From positions 907,428 to 971,427 of the forward strand of contig KV454014.1 of the NCBI GenBank assembly GCA_001661245.1: a stretch of 64,000 nucleotides of DNA. The letters are read 5' to 3'. Shown here one piece after another: positions 1-10,912 of the stretch. The position numbers and the translations under genes are program-made. Each line of letters starts with the position of its first letter. Within the stretch, counting starts at the first letter, position 1. This DNA is from Pachysolen tannophilus NRRL Y-2460 (lineage: Eukaryota; Ascomycota; Pichiomycetes; Alaninales; Pachysolenaceae). Below the pieces are notes generated by a model. It saw only the letters and a list, made by a program, of their open reading frames with translations. It was not told the DNA's origin and ran no database searches.

Positions 1-82
1 TATATTTATCAAGTTGATAGGTTTGTTTTGGGGGAAGGTGTTTTTTTATTTTTTTTTATATTTTTAAAAATTATTAAAAACA

Positions 83-1207
83 ATGGGGAACAAATCTAAT
101 AGTGTGTCTTTATCATCATTGAATGATGTTAATGAGATTGGAAGTTGTGATTTACTGTTTGATAAATCTATACTGGTTATAACATCGATATTATCTACTC
201 AAACTCAATCAATTGCACATTTAACTTCTCAGTATAAAAATTCTAAATGGTCTCAACAACAATTAAAACAATCTTTAGATATAATGAATGAATCATTACG
301 TAAAGGTGGTAAAATTGTTGTATCTGGTATAGGGAAATCTTATAAAATTGCTTCTAAAACAGTTGCTACAATGAATTCTTTATGTCTTCATGCTTCATTA
401 TTACATCCAGCAGAAGCATTACATGGTGATTTAGGAATGGTAAAAGAATATCAAGGAGATTGTATGATTTTAATTTCTGCAAGTGGTAAAAGTCCTGAAT
501 TGATTCAATTATTAGCTCATGTACCACTTATGGTTCCAATAATTTTATTAACTTGTACAAAAGTTTCAATATTATCTCAACATCCTCAAGTGAAATCTTT
601 ATTATATGCAGAATTTCCTTCAAAATTTCATGAAGAAAATATATATGGATTATCAGCTCCTACTTTATCTACTACATTATGCTTATCTTTGATGGATAGT
701 GTTTCAATTGCATTACTGGAATTACATGTTTCAGATATCAATATAAGGAAAAGACTTTTTGGAGAAAGACACCCTGGAGGTGCTATTGGTCAAGCTTATT
801 CATTACCTTCATCATCTCTGCAAAGTTTAAAATCTTGTGCATCAATATCTGATTTAAAATCATTGGAAACAATTTCTCAAACTTCAGATGAATCTGCACA
901 ATCAAAAATAACTCCATCACTGGTAATACCTTCTGATATTGATGAATATACATTAAATTTAATAGATAATAGTCTTTCAGATTTAATTAAAAATTCAACA
1001 AATGTTAAATATTTACAAAAATTACCAAATGATGAATTGGAATTATTAAGATTAATCACTTTATACGATTTTTTAATTATTGATAATCAAAAAGGTATTG
1101 ATTCTAAATCTATAATAGAAATTATTAGAGTAAGTCATCAACAAGGAGATCTGTGGAATGAAACTACTTGGAAAATTCATGAAGCTACGAAAAGAATTAT
1201 AGTCTAA
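83..1207 (+). CDS. SIS-domain sugar-phosphate isomerase-like protein (KdsD/GutQ family)
   Basis: A 374-residue protein with a sugar isomerase (SIS) fold at about residues 60-236. Visible family signatures are the phosphate-binding stretch with SGIGKSYKIA near residue 82, the second loop ISASGKSPELI near residue 132, and the block ERHPGGAIG at about 228-236. These match bacterial arabinose-5-phosphate isomerases (KdsD, GutQ) and their fungal relatives. Bacterial members carry two CBS domains after the SIS fold; the C-terminal 135 residues here do not show a CBS pattern I can recognise. The substrate in yeast is unknown to me; the bacterial reaction interconverts ribulose-5-phosphate and arabinose-5-phosphate. 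The start is the first ATG, preceded by an A/T-rich leader. Codon use matches the neighbouring genes, so recent transfer is not suggested. Confidence 0.8.
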   Translation: MGNKSNSVSLSSLNDVNEIGSCDLLFDKSILVITSILSTQTQSIAHLTSQYKNSKWSQQQLKQSLDIMNESLRKGGKIVVSGIGKSYKIASKTVATMNSLCLHASLLHPAEALHGDLGMVKEYQGDCMILISASGKSPELIQLLAHVPLMVPIILLTCTKVSILSQHPQVKSLLYAEFPSKFHEENIYGLSAPTLSTTLCLSLMDSVSIALLELHVSDINIRKRLFGERHPGGAIGQAYSLPSSSLQSLKSCASISDLKSLETISQTSDESAQSKITPSLVIPSDIDEYTLNLIDNSLSDLIKNSTNVKYLQKLPNDELELLRLITLYDFLIIDNQKGIDSKSIIEIIRVSHQQGDLWNETTWKIHEATKRIIV

Positions 1208-1264
1208 TAAAATTCACACATATAATATAATCAACTTGCTTAATACCTGAAAATATTGATTAAC

Positions 1265-1296
<32 letters not shown>

Positions 1297-1891
1297 TAAT
1301 ATTATTATTAATATACTTTATTATTACTCTTGTTAAGTAGTTACGCTTTTATTTTTATTTTTTATTTTTTAATGTTTTACTTAATTTATCTGTGATTACT
1401 GCTCTTTCATGAAACTAAATACAGAATAATCTCTTCATGATGGTCTAAGCGAAAATCAACTACAAAACAACACACATTCCCAGTAAATTAATAATCAGTA
1501 CTAATATAGCATTCTATTCATCTTTAGGGAAAGGAAATAGGTGAAGATGAAAAGAGTAGTGCACATGATGCAAAAACCACATTCAGTCGCTTTTTACGTG
1601 ATGATGTTTTTTTTTTCAATAACAAACAGAAAAACAGAAAAACAAAAAAAAATTTATGGAAAGTAAACAAAGATACCAAATAATTAATTACAGAATTGAT
1701 TTATGGGTTGCAAATAGAAGATAGATATTGGAATTTTTTTGTAATTAAACAAGCTGGTTCTTATTTTATATTGAAGGAAGTGATTGTTTTCCAGGGCAAG
1801 AAAAAAAAAATTTAATAAAAAATAAATAAATAAATAAAAAATAAGCAAAGCAATTATTGTATATTTCATTTTTACAATTAGCCGCGCTTAA
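1208..1891. other. Intergenic region between SIS gene and BRN1
   Basis: About 680 bases without a supported gene. It holds a run of 27 A at 1265-1291 just after the SIS gene, several shorter A/T tracts and (AAAT)-type repeats near 1815-1845 directly before BRN1. I see no RNA gene or clear regulatory motif. Confidence 0.6.
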
Positions 1892-4165
1892 ATGTCTGCT
1901 ATAAAAGCAAATAAAAGATTAAATGAGCGCTTGAGTACAAGTACGCGAAAGAGTGTTTTACTTGATAGAAATGAGTCGGATATAAGTCGAAATGATTCTT
2001 TGAGTTTGTTTGATGAGCCAATTGGTATTGATAGACAGGCAAGATTTGAAGAATGGATCAAGTTAACAACAGATAACAAAATTAATTCGACTAATAGTTG
2101 GGCTGTAGCCCTTATCGATTATTTCCATGATATGGATATTTTTAGAGAAGGTGATAATATTAATTTTCTGAAGGCAAGTACAACTTTAGATGGTTGTGTT
2201 AAAGTCTATTCCTCGAGAGTTGAATCCGTGATAAGTGAAACGGGGAAATTATTAAATGGATTATCAACTAAAAACCGTGATGATTCCGAAGAAGATGATG
2301 AAGATGATGACAATGAAAATATTAATGTCAATCAGGAAGGAGACGAAAACGGCGAATCCAGACGTAAAAATACACGTATTAATACAACCACTTTGAAAAA
2401 ATGGAAAGAAATAAAAATGAGATCGTTGGATGAAGAATTATCTATTGATCCTTTATTTAAAAAAACTTTGGCTGAATTTGATGAAGGAGGTGCAAAATCC
2501 TTATTATTAAATATGTTATTTGTTGATAAAGATGTGAAAATTATGTTTGATACCACATCTTCTGGTTTTGTTGAAGAAGAATTAGAATACAAATTAAATT
2601 TAAAAAATGAAGAAGGAGAAGGAGAAGTAGAAGATGGCGGTGATGATGACGTTTATAAAGATAAACTCAAAAATGCACAAATTCCGTTTAATGATAACAT
2701 AGATGTTTCGAATTTTAAATATTCTCTACTTACTGATGATTTTAAAGACCTTCATGTCTGTACTTTTACCCATGAATTATTAGCGGTGGTGAATGATATT
2801 GAAAAGGCAAAGACTGTATTAAAAGAAGTTACGCACGATAATTCATATAGCGCTTCTTTCTCGGCAGCTACCCACAATAAAGGAGATGATGGCGATGATG
2901 GTGACGGTGATGACGATGAAGGACTGGATTTTGGAGGAGGAGGAGGAGGTTTTAATGATTTTGGCGGTTCTAACGATAATATTGGTTCTTTAGATCATCA
3001 AGCTCAAGAAGTTCTCTTTAATGATGACTTTGAGGAAAGCAAACCTCACGGTGAAAATAATAGAAACGAAATGGATGCCATCTTTGATGATTCTGCCAAC
3101 AGTAGCACTAATAAGGAAGATGGTTTTGAAGTTGAACAAACAGAAATGGATAGCGATATTTTAGGGTATTTTGATGAAACTTTAAAGAAAAACTGGGCAG
3201 GCCCAGAACATTGGAAAGTGAGAGCATTAAAACAAAATTCCAAGATATTGGTAAAGGAAAAAGAAAATGAGAATAAAATTGATGAAGATGGTAATAATAT
3301 CAATTTCAATTTAATTGGAGGGACACAACAATTAAAACAAGACCATGAACAACATCAACATCTACTGTCTCAAGTTACGCAAGATGCTACACGTACAAAC
3401 AAAAAATCGAAAATTGATTTTAAAATTGATTTTATTCATGATATTGTAACTGATGATGAAGTCTTTAGACAATCAAAGAAGGCTACTATTGATATACCTA
3501 AGACAGCAAAAGCACCAGCTCCAGATTTGAATTTGTTACCAGATGATACTCATTTCACTTCTGCCAATTTAACGCAATTGTTCACCACGAGAAAACAGCA
3601 ACTCAAGATTTTTAAAAAGAAAAAAATGAATCAGAACGATATTGAAAATGAACATGAGCCAAGAGAAATTGCAGATGAGAATTTTTGGGCAGAAAATTAC
3701 AATAAAGATAACAAGATAGGAAACAACGATGAGGACAATAATAATGATAACCTGGCAAACAATGAAGGACCCGAGAATGATTTCGGTAATGGATTATTTG
3801 ATGACGACGATGATGCATTTGACGATATTCCTCAGACTCAAGAATTTGGAACCCAATTGATAGCTGCAAAAAGACATAGAAGAGAAAACATTAATTATGC
3901 CAGAGTTAGTAAGAAAGTGAACATCAAATTGTTGAAGGATAATATTTGGAACACCATAAGTGATAAACTCGAAACAACTAAATCAAATGATAAATTGGAA
4001 TTTAAAGATATTGTTAGAGCAACTGTTGAGATTTACCCTCCAGAAACTAAAAAAGACCTATCAACAAGTTTCCAGTTCATCAGTCTACTACACTTGGCAA
4101 ACGAGCACGGCTTCACCATTGAAAGCAATAACGATCATTCCGATCTATACGTCAAGTTTAACTAG
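1892..4165 (+). CDS. BRN1: Condensin complex kleisin subunit Brn1 (Barren/CAP-H)
   Basis: A 757-residue protein, close to the S. cerevisiae Brn1 length of about 754. The conserved Barren block lies near residues 50-130 (DRQARFEEWIKLTTDNKINS, then SWAVALIDYFHDMD and TLDGCVKVYSSRVESV). A kleisin C-terminal winged-helix-like segment ends the protein (LSTSFQFISLLHLANEHGF). Between them are long acidic Asp/Glu/Asn-rich stretches and a Gly run near residue 350. Brn1 bridges the Smc2 and Smc4 heads and recruits the HEAT subunits Ycs4 and Ycg1 for mitotic chromosome compaction. The start is the first ATG of the frame. A CTG codon at 2168-2170 falls in the conserved block where S. cerevisiae has Gln, as I recall it; see the codon finding. 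Confidence 0.95.
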   Translation: MSAIKANKRLNERLSTSTRKSVLLDRNESDISRNDSLSLFDEPIGIDRQARFEEWIKLTTDNKINSTNSWAVALIDYFHDMDIFREGDNINFLKASTTLDGCVKVYSSRVESVISETGKLLNGLSTKNRDDSEEDDEDDDNENINVNQEGDENGESRRKNTRINTTTLKKWKEIKMRSLDEELSIDPLFKKTLAEFDEGGAKSLLLNMLFVDKDVKIMFDTTSSGFVEEELEYKLNLKNEEGEGEVEDGGDDDVYKDKLKNAQIPFNDNIDVSNFKYSLLTDDFKDLHVCTFTHELLAVVNDIEKAKTVLKEVTHDNSYSASFSAATHNKGDDGDDGDGDDDEGLDFGGGGGGFNDFGGSNDNIGSLDHQAQEVLFNDDFEESKPHGENNRNEMDAIFDDSANSSTNKEDGFEVEQTEMDSDILGYFDETLKKNWAGPEHWKVRALKQNSKILVKEKENENKIDEDGNNINFNLIGGTQQLKQDHEQHQHLLSQVTQDATRTNKKSKIDFKIDFIHDIVTDDEVFRQSKKATIDIPKTAKAPAPDLNLLPDDTHFTSANLTQLFTTRKQQLKIFKKKKMNQNDIENEHEPREIADENFWAENYNKDNKIGNNDEDNNNDNLANNEGPENDFGNGLFDDDDDAFDDIPQTQEFGTQLIAAKRHRRENINYARVSKKVNIKLLKDNIWNTISDKLETTKSNDKLEFKDIVRATVEIYPPETKKDLSTSFQFISLLHLANEHGFTIESNNDHSDLYVKFN

Positions 4166-4696
4166 CATTCTGTAAATAATAATAATATTAATCAATCTCA
4201 TCGGAAAAACCCCTCGTAGTGTCCTGCAAAATTCAAACTCCCTCACGTGATCGTTTTTATTCTCGAACTTTTTTTTTTTTTTTTTTTTCTGTTTCGAAAT
4301 AAGAAGGGCGTTGGCAACAGCAGTAGTGATCAATTTTATTTTATATACTAATAATATTAGTATAATAGTTCAACTTTGGTTAATTTGCTATTTTTTCATA
4401 TTTTTAATCATAGAAGAGTTAAATCTATCATTATATTAATCTTGGTTTAAAAGTTTTTTTCTTTTGAAGAAGGAAAAAAAAAAATAAAGATTCTTTTTAT
4501 TTTTTTTTTTAAATTTTTGGTTTTGAATCATCGAAAGTTGAGTGGTGAATCTGCTGCCCTATTATTAAAATTTTAAATAAGAGGCAATTTATCATAGAGA
4601 GAATATTTTGATTTTAAAAGATTAGAATAATTTTTTATTCTATTTTTTTTTTGTTGTTGTTGTTGTTGTTGTTGTTGAAATATTAGTTGGTGAAAA
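4166..4696. other. Intergenic region with (TTG)9 microsatellite before YME1
   Basis: About 530 bases, with poly(T) tracts at about 4270-4288 and 4500-4512. A perfect (TTG)9 microsatellite at 4651-4677 lies just upstream of the YME1 ATG, probably in its promoter or leader. No gene seen. Confidence 0.6.
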
Positions 4697-6712
4697 ATGT
4701 TGAAGTTAGCAATAAATCCAACATTTAGAAGACAGGTTTTATTTGGTTGTCCTTATAATAAAAATTTGAGCAGAAGAATATTTATAAATGTTCGTTTTGC
4801 TTCATCTGCTCAAGTGAATTCGATGTTAGCATCTAAAGAACAGATAGCTAATCGTGACTTGGCAAATGCAAAAGTACAAGCTGAGTTTTATCAATCTTTG
4901 TTGAACTCAAACTACCCTCATATAGTTGTTTCAAGATATGAAACTCCTGGAATTGCTTCATCACCAGAATGTACCCAATTATATATTCAAGCATTACAAA
5001 AACTTGGAAATGACTCAAAGGCTGCTTCTGTTGCAAATTCACTTGGTATGAATGGAGCTGTGATTTCGAATTTGAACTCATCAGGTTTTGCTGGTGGTTA
5101 TGGTTCGAGACAGGAACCGATCCATGTGGTTGTTACTGAAAGTGCATGGACTATGGCTTCTAAATGGATCAAGTGGTTGATTCCATTTGGTTTGGTTACA
5201 TATGGAATCATTCAAGGTTTCAACTATTTGGTTGCAAATGGTACTATATTAAAAGGATCAAGTGTTGATGACAAGTCGGTTGATGTTTCAGAATCAAACG
5301 TCAAATTTTCAGATGTTTGTGGTGTAGATGAAGCAAGAGCAGAGTTGGAAGAAATTGTTGAATTTTTAAAAGATCCTTCCAAATTCACCGGGCTAGGGGG
5401 TAAATTACCAAAAGGTGTATTGTTAACTGGTCCTCCAGGTACTGGTAAAACATTATTAGCAAGAGCAACAGCAGGTGAAGCAGGTGTACCTTTCTTTTTC
5501 ATGTCAGGTTCTGAATTTGATGAATTATATGTTGGTGTTGGTGCAAAAAGAGTTAGAGAATTATTTACTCAAGCTAGAATGAGAGCTCCAGCCATTATAT
5601 TTATCGATGAATTAGATGCAGTTGGAGGTAAGCGTAATCCAAAAGATCAAGCTTATGCAAAACAAACTTTGAATCAATTATTGGTTGAATTGGATGGATT
5701 TTCTCAAACAGAAGGTATTATAGTGATTGGTGCTACAAATTTCCCAGAATCTTTGGATAAAGCTTTAACAAGACCTGGTAGATTTGATAAAGTTGTAAAT
5801 GTAGATTTACCAGATGTTAGAGGTCGTATCGATATTTTAAAACATCATATGAAAAACGTTGAATGTGCTAAAGAAGTTGATCCAACAGTCATTGCTAGAG
5901 GTACCCCTGGTTTATCAGGAGCAGAATTAATGAATTTAGTCAATCAAGCAGCTGTTTATGCTTCACAACAAAATGCATTAGCTGTTGATATGTCACATTT
6001 TGAATGGGCTAAAGACAAAGTTTTAATGGGTGCAGCAAGGAAGACAATGGTAATGACAGAAGAATCAAGAAGAACTACAGCATATCATGAAGCAGGTCAT
6101 GCAATTATGGCAATGTTTACTAAAGGTGCTACTCCATTATATAAAGCCACAATTTTGCCAAGAGGTAGAGCTTTAGGTATAACTTTCCAATTACCGGAGA
6201 TGGATAAGCATGATATTACCAAAAGTGAATGCTTTGCAAGATTAGATGTTGCCATGGGGGGTAAAGTAGCCGAAGAAATGATATATGGTCCAGATAATAC
6301 TACAAGTGGATGTGCTTCTGATTTACTGAATGCTACTAGTGTTGCTAGAGCAATGGTAACTTCATATGGTATGTCGAATAAGGTTGGTCCTATGAAATTG
6401 TCAGATGAATGGGAAACTTGGTCAACAAAATTAAGAGATTCTGCAGATCAAGAAGTTAGAGATTTCTTAATTGAATCTGAACATAGAACTAGAAGTTTAT
6501 TGGATCTTAAAAAAATTGAATTAAAAAGATTAGCAGAAGGATTATTAGAATATGAAACTTTAACTAAAGATGAGATGGAAAAAGTTGTAAAAGGTGAACC
6601 AATTAATAAAGCAAAGATAAGTTCAAATACCGTTATAAAATCCGACCCAACTAAAGAAGAACGTAAATTTCCAGATGATAAGACCCCAATACCGGTAAAG
6701 GTTGGTGCATAA
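4697..6712 (+). CDS. YME1: Mitochondrial inner-membrane i-AAA protease Yme1
   Basis: A 671-residue FtsH-family ATP-dependent metalloprotease. The N-terminus is basic and Ser-poor, like a mitochondrial presequence. One membrane span lies near residues 157-180 ([19 protein letters not shown]). It is followed by the AAA module with Walker A GPPGTGKT at 245-252 and Walker B IIFIDELD near 299-306. An FtsH arginine-finger region (TRPGRFD) and the zinc-protease motif HEAGH at 464-468 come after. A single span with the AAA domain on its C-side fits the i-AAA topology facing the intermembrane space. Yme1 degrades unassembled inner-membrane and intermembrane-space proteins, such as Cox2 and the lipid carriers Ups1/Ups2. 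It is full length for the family. It contains one CTG codon (6326-6328) at a position that is Glu or Gln in FtsH relatives. Confidence 0.97.
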   Translation: MLKLAINPTFRRQVLFGCPYNKNLSRRIFINVRFASSAQVNSMLASKEQIANRDLANAKVQAEFYQSLLNSNYPHIVVSRYETPGIASSPECTQLYIQALQKLGNDSKAASVANSLGMNGAVISNLNSSGFAGGYGSRQEPIHVVVTESAWTMASKWIKWLIPFGLVTYGIIQGFNYLVANGTILKGSSVDDKSVDVSESNVKFSDVCGVDEARAELEEIVEFLKDPSKFTGLGGKLPKGVLLTGPPGTGKTLLARATAGEAGVPFFFMSGSEFDELYVGVGAKRVRELFTQARMRAPAIIFIDELDAVGGKRNPKDQAYAKQTLNQLLVELDGFSQTEGIIVIGATNFPESLDKALTRPGRFDKVVNVDLPDVRGRIDILKHHMKNVECAKEVDPTVIARGTPGLSGAELMNLVNQAAVYASQQNALAVDMSHFEWAKDKVLMGAARKTMVMTEESRRTTAYHEAGHAIMAMFTKGATPLYKATILPRGRALGITFQLPEMDKHDITKSECFARLDVAMGGKVAEEMIYGPDNTTSGCASDLLNATSVARAMVTSYGMSNKVGPMKLSDEWETWSTKLRDSADQEVRDFLIESEHRTRSLLDLKKIELKRLAEGLLEYETLTKDEMEKVVKGEPINKAKISSNTVIKSDPTKEERKFPDDKTPIPVKVGA

Positions 6713-7698
6713 TAATTTAACATTCTTTTTTTTTATTCTTTAATATTTTTTTTCTTTCTCTATCTCTCTCTCTCTCTCTTGTTCTGCGATTGAGATTTCT
6801 CATAAGTTGAACATTTTCTTTTTAAATTTTATTTTCAAGAAAGGTCTATTTGGCATTGCCTATTTTTTTTTTTTTTTTTTTTTCTATTTTTATTTCCATC
6901 GATTTAGAAATTCAGGTAAAATGGAAAGGAAGCATTCAATTAGTTTGCTATTCCTTGTTATATTTTAATATATGTATATATAATTTGAAAAACAAAAACG
7001 CTTAATATAACTAACTGATAGAGTATGAAACTTAAAATGCGATTTTTTTATCCAGTAAGAAGAATGCGTTATAACAAACTGACTAAAGATTATTATTAAA
7101 ACTGTTACCAAGAGTACTTACTAGTAACTATCAGATCATCAATTAATTCAGTCAGTTTTTACCGTTTATTGTGATGCACTACATAAGGATTTGCAGTTTG
7201 CATAACTGATAAAACATCAACGTACAGCCTATTATTAAGATTCAGCAATATTCAACCGTCTTCTATTCAAAAAAAGGTATCTTACTTACCTTCTTTAGCT
7301 AGTTTCAATTTTGAATGAAAAGAAACATAACAGATTGACTACGTAATTTGAATTTGCAATTCACTATTCCCTTTCACTAAATTCATTAAATTCACTATAA
7401 TACAAGGGAGAGAAAAAAAACTTGACAATAATCAAGAAACTTCCTCCTGATTGATTTTCTTATGCTATGGCCTATCAGTCCTATTCTATATATATATATA
7501 TATATGATCTCTGATAAGATTGATGTCTTCATTTAGTTTATTTAGTTTCTTATCTACAAGAAATGGCGGTAGTGTAAATGCCTATAAACTAGTTGTAGAG
7601 GTATTAATTAATGTTAAGGAGTGTGAGTGAGTGAATGAGTTAATGATAAGTTGATAACTATAACTAATCAATTGTTATTTGATGATATCTATTTGACA
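6713..7698. other. Intergenic region between YME1 and FMP10-like gene
   Basis: Nearly 1 kb without a supported gene. It contains a (TC)n stretch at about 6763-6779, a poly(T) run at about 6865-6883 and a (TA)n tract at about 7487-7505. The middle part (7020-7330) is less repetitive than usual intergenic DNA here, but I found no open frame, tRNA boxes or convincing snoRNA boxes. An in-frame TTG at 7651 precedes the true ATG of the next gene. Confidence 0.5.
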
Positions 7699-8406
7699 AT
7701 GTCATTTATTAGAAGAGCATTAGTTTCTGGTTCCCTTTTCAGTGTTGGTTATTTTACTTTTGCAGAAGTATGGGGTGGTGATAAGAATTCTTCATTACAA
7801 AGTACAAATCTTAATGATAAACAAAAATTAATCTTATCACAATTAAATGAAAATGAACATTTTAAATCATTACTTGCAAATGATAATTTTATTCAAAATA
7901 AGTATTCATCATTGATTCCTAAACCTCATCAAAAAAATTATGTTAGTCAAGGTTTATTGTTTGGTCCAAATCATTTAGAAATTGATCCAATATTATTTAG
8001 AGATGAAAAAAAGGGTGAATTAATTGCAATTTATCATTTTGGATCTAATTTGGTAGGAAATGATAATACAATTCATTGTGGACTATTATCCACAATCTTA
8101 GATGAATCGTTATGCACTTGTGGATTCCCATTCTTACCAAGTAAAAGAGGTGTTACTGCTAGATTATCAATTAAATTTAACAATGAAATTATTTTGAAAA
8201 GTGACAGCACTATTATGTTAAAGGCAAATGTTAGAGAATTTAAAGGTAGGAAAGTTATAATAGATGGATATATTGAAACTTTAGATTTACAAAACCTGAC
8301 AAACAAGAAAGGTAATACTATTATTGCAAAAGCTGAATGTATCTTGGTAGAACCTAAATGGTTCAAGTATTTTAATTGGGTACCTGTATTTGAACAGCTG
8401 AATTGA
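7699..8406 (+). CDS. Hotdog-fold (4HBT) mitochondrial protein, Fmp10-like
   Basis: A 235-residue protein starting at the first ATG (7699; the in-frame TTG at 7651 is not expected to initiate). Residues 3-25 form a basic then hydrophobic segment (RRALVSGSLFSVGYF) resembling a mitochondrial targeting or membrane-anchor sequence. The C-terminal half has a thioesterase-superfamily hotdog pattern: HCGLLSTILDES near residue 120 corresponds to the GG-xxx-LLDE helix of this fold. Basic and aromatic strands follow (RGVTARLSIKF). The closest S. cerevisiae relative I recall is Fmp10 (YER182W), a mitochondrial protein of unknown biochemical role. A substrate cannot be read from the sequence, and acyl-CoA hydrolysis is only inferred from the fold. 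Confidence 0.7.
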   Translation: MSFIRRALVSGSLFSVGYFTFAEVWGGDKNSSLQSTNLNDKQKLILSQLNENEHFKSLLANDNFIQNKYSSLIPKPHQKNYVSQGLLFGPNHLEIDPILFRDEKKGELIAIYHFGSNLVGNDNTIHCGLLSTILDESLCTCGFPFLPSKRGVTARLSIKFNNEIILKSDSTIMLKANVREFKGRKVIIDGYIETLDLQNLTNKKGNTIIAKAECILVEPKWFKYFNWVPVFEQLN

Positions 8407-9127
8407 AATTTTTATGATTTAAATTATTTATTATTACTTGAGATTTACAATTAATGACATATTATATTGAGAATATATAGCCCTAATATTCATTTAAATG
8501 AAATAAGCTTATCTAACTAATTAATTGGTTAATTACCTCATCTTGCTTTAAAATGTCTATCCTAAATTATAGTACAATATTGCAATCTTGGTTTTTTCTT
8601 TTATAAAAAAAAAAAAAAAANAAAAAAACGAACAATCTTCGGAATCTTTTTTGTTGAATTAATTTGTAAAAATCAGCAACTTTTGTAATAGTGACATGAT
8701 ATTTTTTAATTTTACTTTTTGAGGCGTTGACAAATGAATGATATGGTATTTAAGTTATCTATGCAAATATTGAAGGTTCTCAAAAAGTGAATCAAAAATT
8801 GAAGGAAATAGTTGAAAAAAAGAGAGCAAAAACAAAAAACCAACAAAAAAAAAAGCTGACATAAAATAGATTATTGATTTGAGTAAAATCATTAATGATT
8901 ACTATTTATGCCAGAAAGAAACAAAAAAATTCCCTTTAGCAAAATGTAAGGGAAAAGAAAAGAAAAAAAGAAAAAAACAAACAAAAAAGCAAATACTCCG
9001 AGCTCTATACAATGAAAGGTTTCAAAAAGGACAGAAAAAAAAGCATAAAAACTTTGAAATAAACTCCGATAATTTAATAATAGCTAACATTAAATGAATG
9101 GATCTAATATGGATGGTATTTCAAGAA
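8407..9127. other. Convergent intergenic region with single N in poly(A)
   Basis: About 720 bases between the 3' ends of two convergent genes. A poly(A) run around 8605-8627 contains one undetermined base at 8621. A Lys-rich frame at 8879-9097 lacks an ATG and looks like translated A-rich DNA. No supported feature. Confidence 0.55.
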
Positions 9128-10912
9128 TCATTGAGAATTAATTCCGTTACCGTTATCCTTTTCTCTCTTAACAGATTTTAACTTTTCTCTCTTAGAATCT
9201 TCTTTTCCTTTTAATAATATTTCATCAAAATCTTCATCAAAAACTTGCTTTAGTAAAATGTTTAGATTGGAAAAATTTTTACAATCTTTTGAATGCAATT
9301 CTAAAATTTTTTTCAAATTATTCATTTTCTTTTCCAACATATTTAAATTTTTCTTTAAAGTAAAATTTTCCTTTAAATATAAATCAATATCACTTTGTAA
9401 TTTTTCTTGTAAAACCTTTTTTCTCTGTCTACACTTTGATGCTGCTATTCTATTTCTTTCCAATAATTTTTGTTTTTTCCATTCTGAAGTTCCAGGTATT
9501 GGACCATTATTTGGATTAAAAATTACCTCATTATTATAAATCAACTGGTGCTGCGGTACACCGTCAGAGTTTGTAGCCAAACCGCTTGCATCTTGATTGT
9601 CAATCTGGCTTTGATGGTGCAGCAGCAGTTGCAGTTGCAGCAGTTGCAGTTGTTGTTGTTGGATCATGACTAACCTAGCGTCTTGTACTGGTTCTTGCTT
9701 TGGTTCGATTATAGGTGTTGCTATCTCCAATTCATCTAAAGGAACCAAAGACAGTGAACGTAATATCTGTTGTGGTTGTGGAGGTTCCTGGGGTTGTGGC
9801 AGTTGCTGAGGTTGCGGCTGAGGATGAGACTGCTGGTTCTGGTTCTGGCTCTGATGCACATGATGCTGTTGATGATGTTGCTGCTGCTGCAGTTGTTGTT
9901 GTTGTTGCAGTTGCAGCTGACGCAGCAGCAGCTGTTGTTGTTGTTGTTGCTGAGTGAATTCAACCAACTGACCTATTTGACCATTTGAAATAGAAATTCT
10001 TCTTTTCAAAGTAAACACCTGCTGTGGTTGTACCACCTGGGGTTGTGGTGATAACTGAGATATGAACAACTGGTTTGATAAATCATCATTTGTTGCAGTA
10101 TGGCCATTACTATCCTGATCTAAAACCACTTCCAGGCTCACTTGGTTCAGGTTTTGGTTTTGGTTTTGGTTTTGGTTTTGATTATGGTTCTGGTTCTGGT
10201 TCACTACACCATTATTATTGTTACGTATGCTGTTTATGTTATTATTAATAGTTGATACTTGTGGCGGTGGTGTATAATAATTTGGTTGTTGTTGTTGTAC
10301 ATCAAATAATGGTGGATTTGTTATTGGGAATTGTTGGATTTGTAATTCAAACGGGAGTTGGAAAAATGAATTTAAAAAAGGATTTGATATATTAGTTGTA
10401 TCCAACTGTATATTACTTGGTTTATTTGAAACATTATTATTATTATTTGTATTTGTATTATTATTTGTATTATTGGTATTACCATTTTGTTGAACATTAT
10501 CTGTATTATTATTTGTTGCAGCATTAGGTGAAGTATTCAAAGAAGAAGCGCCATTTTGATCTGAATCACCATTAAATAAGTGACTGTATCCATGAGGACC
10601 ATTAGCACTTGCACTAACACTACCATCATTTTCATTATTATTATTATTATTGTTGTTATTGTTAAGATTGCTAGTACTATTTCTATTTCTATTTCTATTA
10701 TTATTATTATTATTATTATTATCTTGTTGCCGACTATTATGCGAGACAATAGACCCAGCTATACTTTCTTGTTGTTGCAGTATATAATTATTTATTAAAT
10801 TTCCAACATCACCAGTATTCCCATTATTATTATTACCATTAATATTCCCATTTATTGTACTATCATTACTATTGCTATTTAAGGCCTGACTGAAACTGAG
10901 CTGATAGTTCAT
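9128..10912 (-). CDS. CST6: bZIP transcription factor of the Cst6/Aca1 (Rca1) type
   Basis: A 594-residue protein using the ATG at 10910-10912; the frame continues to a TTG at 10966, which is not a credible start. The C-terminal bZIP has a basic region LLERNRIAASKCRQRKK at about 475-495, followed by a leucine-zipper-like heptad helix. The zipper ends in ILELHSKDC, which resembles the matching part of S. cerevisiae Cst6 and separates it from Sko1. The rest is extremely Asn- and Gln-rich, with Asn runs before residue 200 and Gln runs at about 310-400. That is typical of yeast activation regions. Cst6/Rca1 factors bind CRE-like sites and control carbonic anhydrase (NCE103) expression in response to CO2, as well as carbon-source genes. 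Assignment to the CST6 branch, not another ATF/CREB gene, rests on the bZIP and its tail. Confidence 0.8.
   Translation of the reverse strand: MNYQLSFSQALNSNSNDSTINGNINGNNNNGNTGDVGNLINNYILQQQESIAGSIVSHNSRQQDNNNNNNNNRNRNRNSTSNLNNNNNNNNNNENDGSVSASANGPHGYSHLFNGDSDQNGASSLNTSPNAATNNNTDNVQQNGNTNNTNNNTNTNNNNNVSNKPSNIQLDTTNISNPFLNSFFQLPFELQIQQFPITNPPLFDVQQQQPNYYTPPPQVSTINNNINSIRNNNNGVVNQNQNHNQNQNQNQNQNLNQVSLEVVLDQDSNGHTATNDDLSNQLFISQLSPQPQVVQPQQVFTLKRRISISNGQIGQLVEFTQQQQQQQLLLRQLQLQQQQQLQQQQHHQQHHVHQSQNQNQQSHPQPQPQQLPQPQEPPQPQQILRSLSLVPLDELEIATPIIEPKQEPVQDARLVMIQQQQLQLLQLQLLLHHQSQIDNQDASGLATNSDGVPQHQLIYNNEVIFNPNNGPIPGTSEWKKQKLLERNRIAASKCRQRKKVLQEKLQSDIDLYLKENFTLKKNLNMLEKKMNNLKKILELHSKDCKNFSNLNILLKQVFDEDFDEILLKGKEDSKREKLKSVKREKDNGNGINSQ

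Noticed and set aside
8879-9097. Lys-rich open frame of 72 codons
   Set aside because: It begins with TTG, has no ATG, and its composition is that of translated A-rich intergenic DNA.
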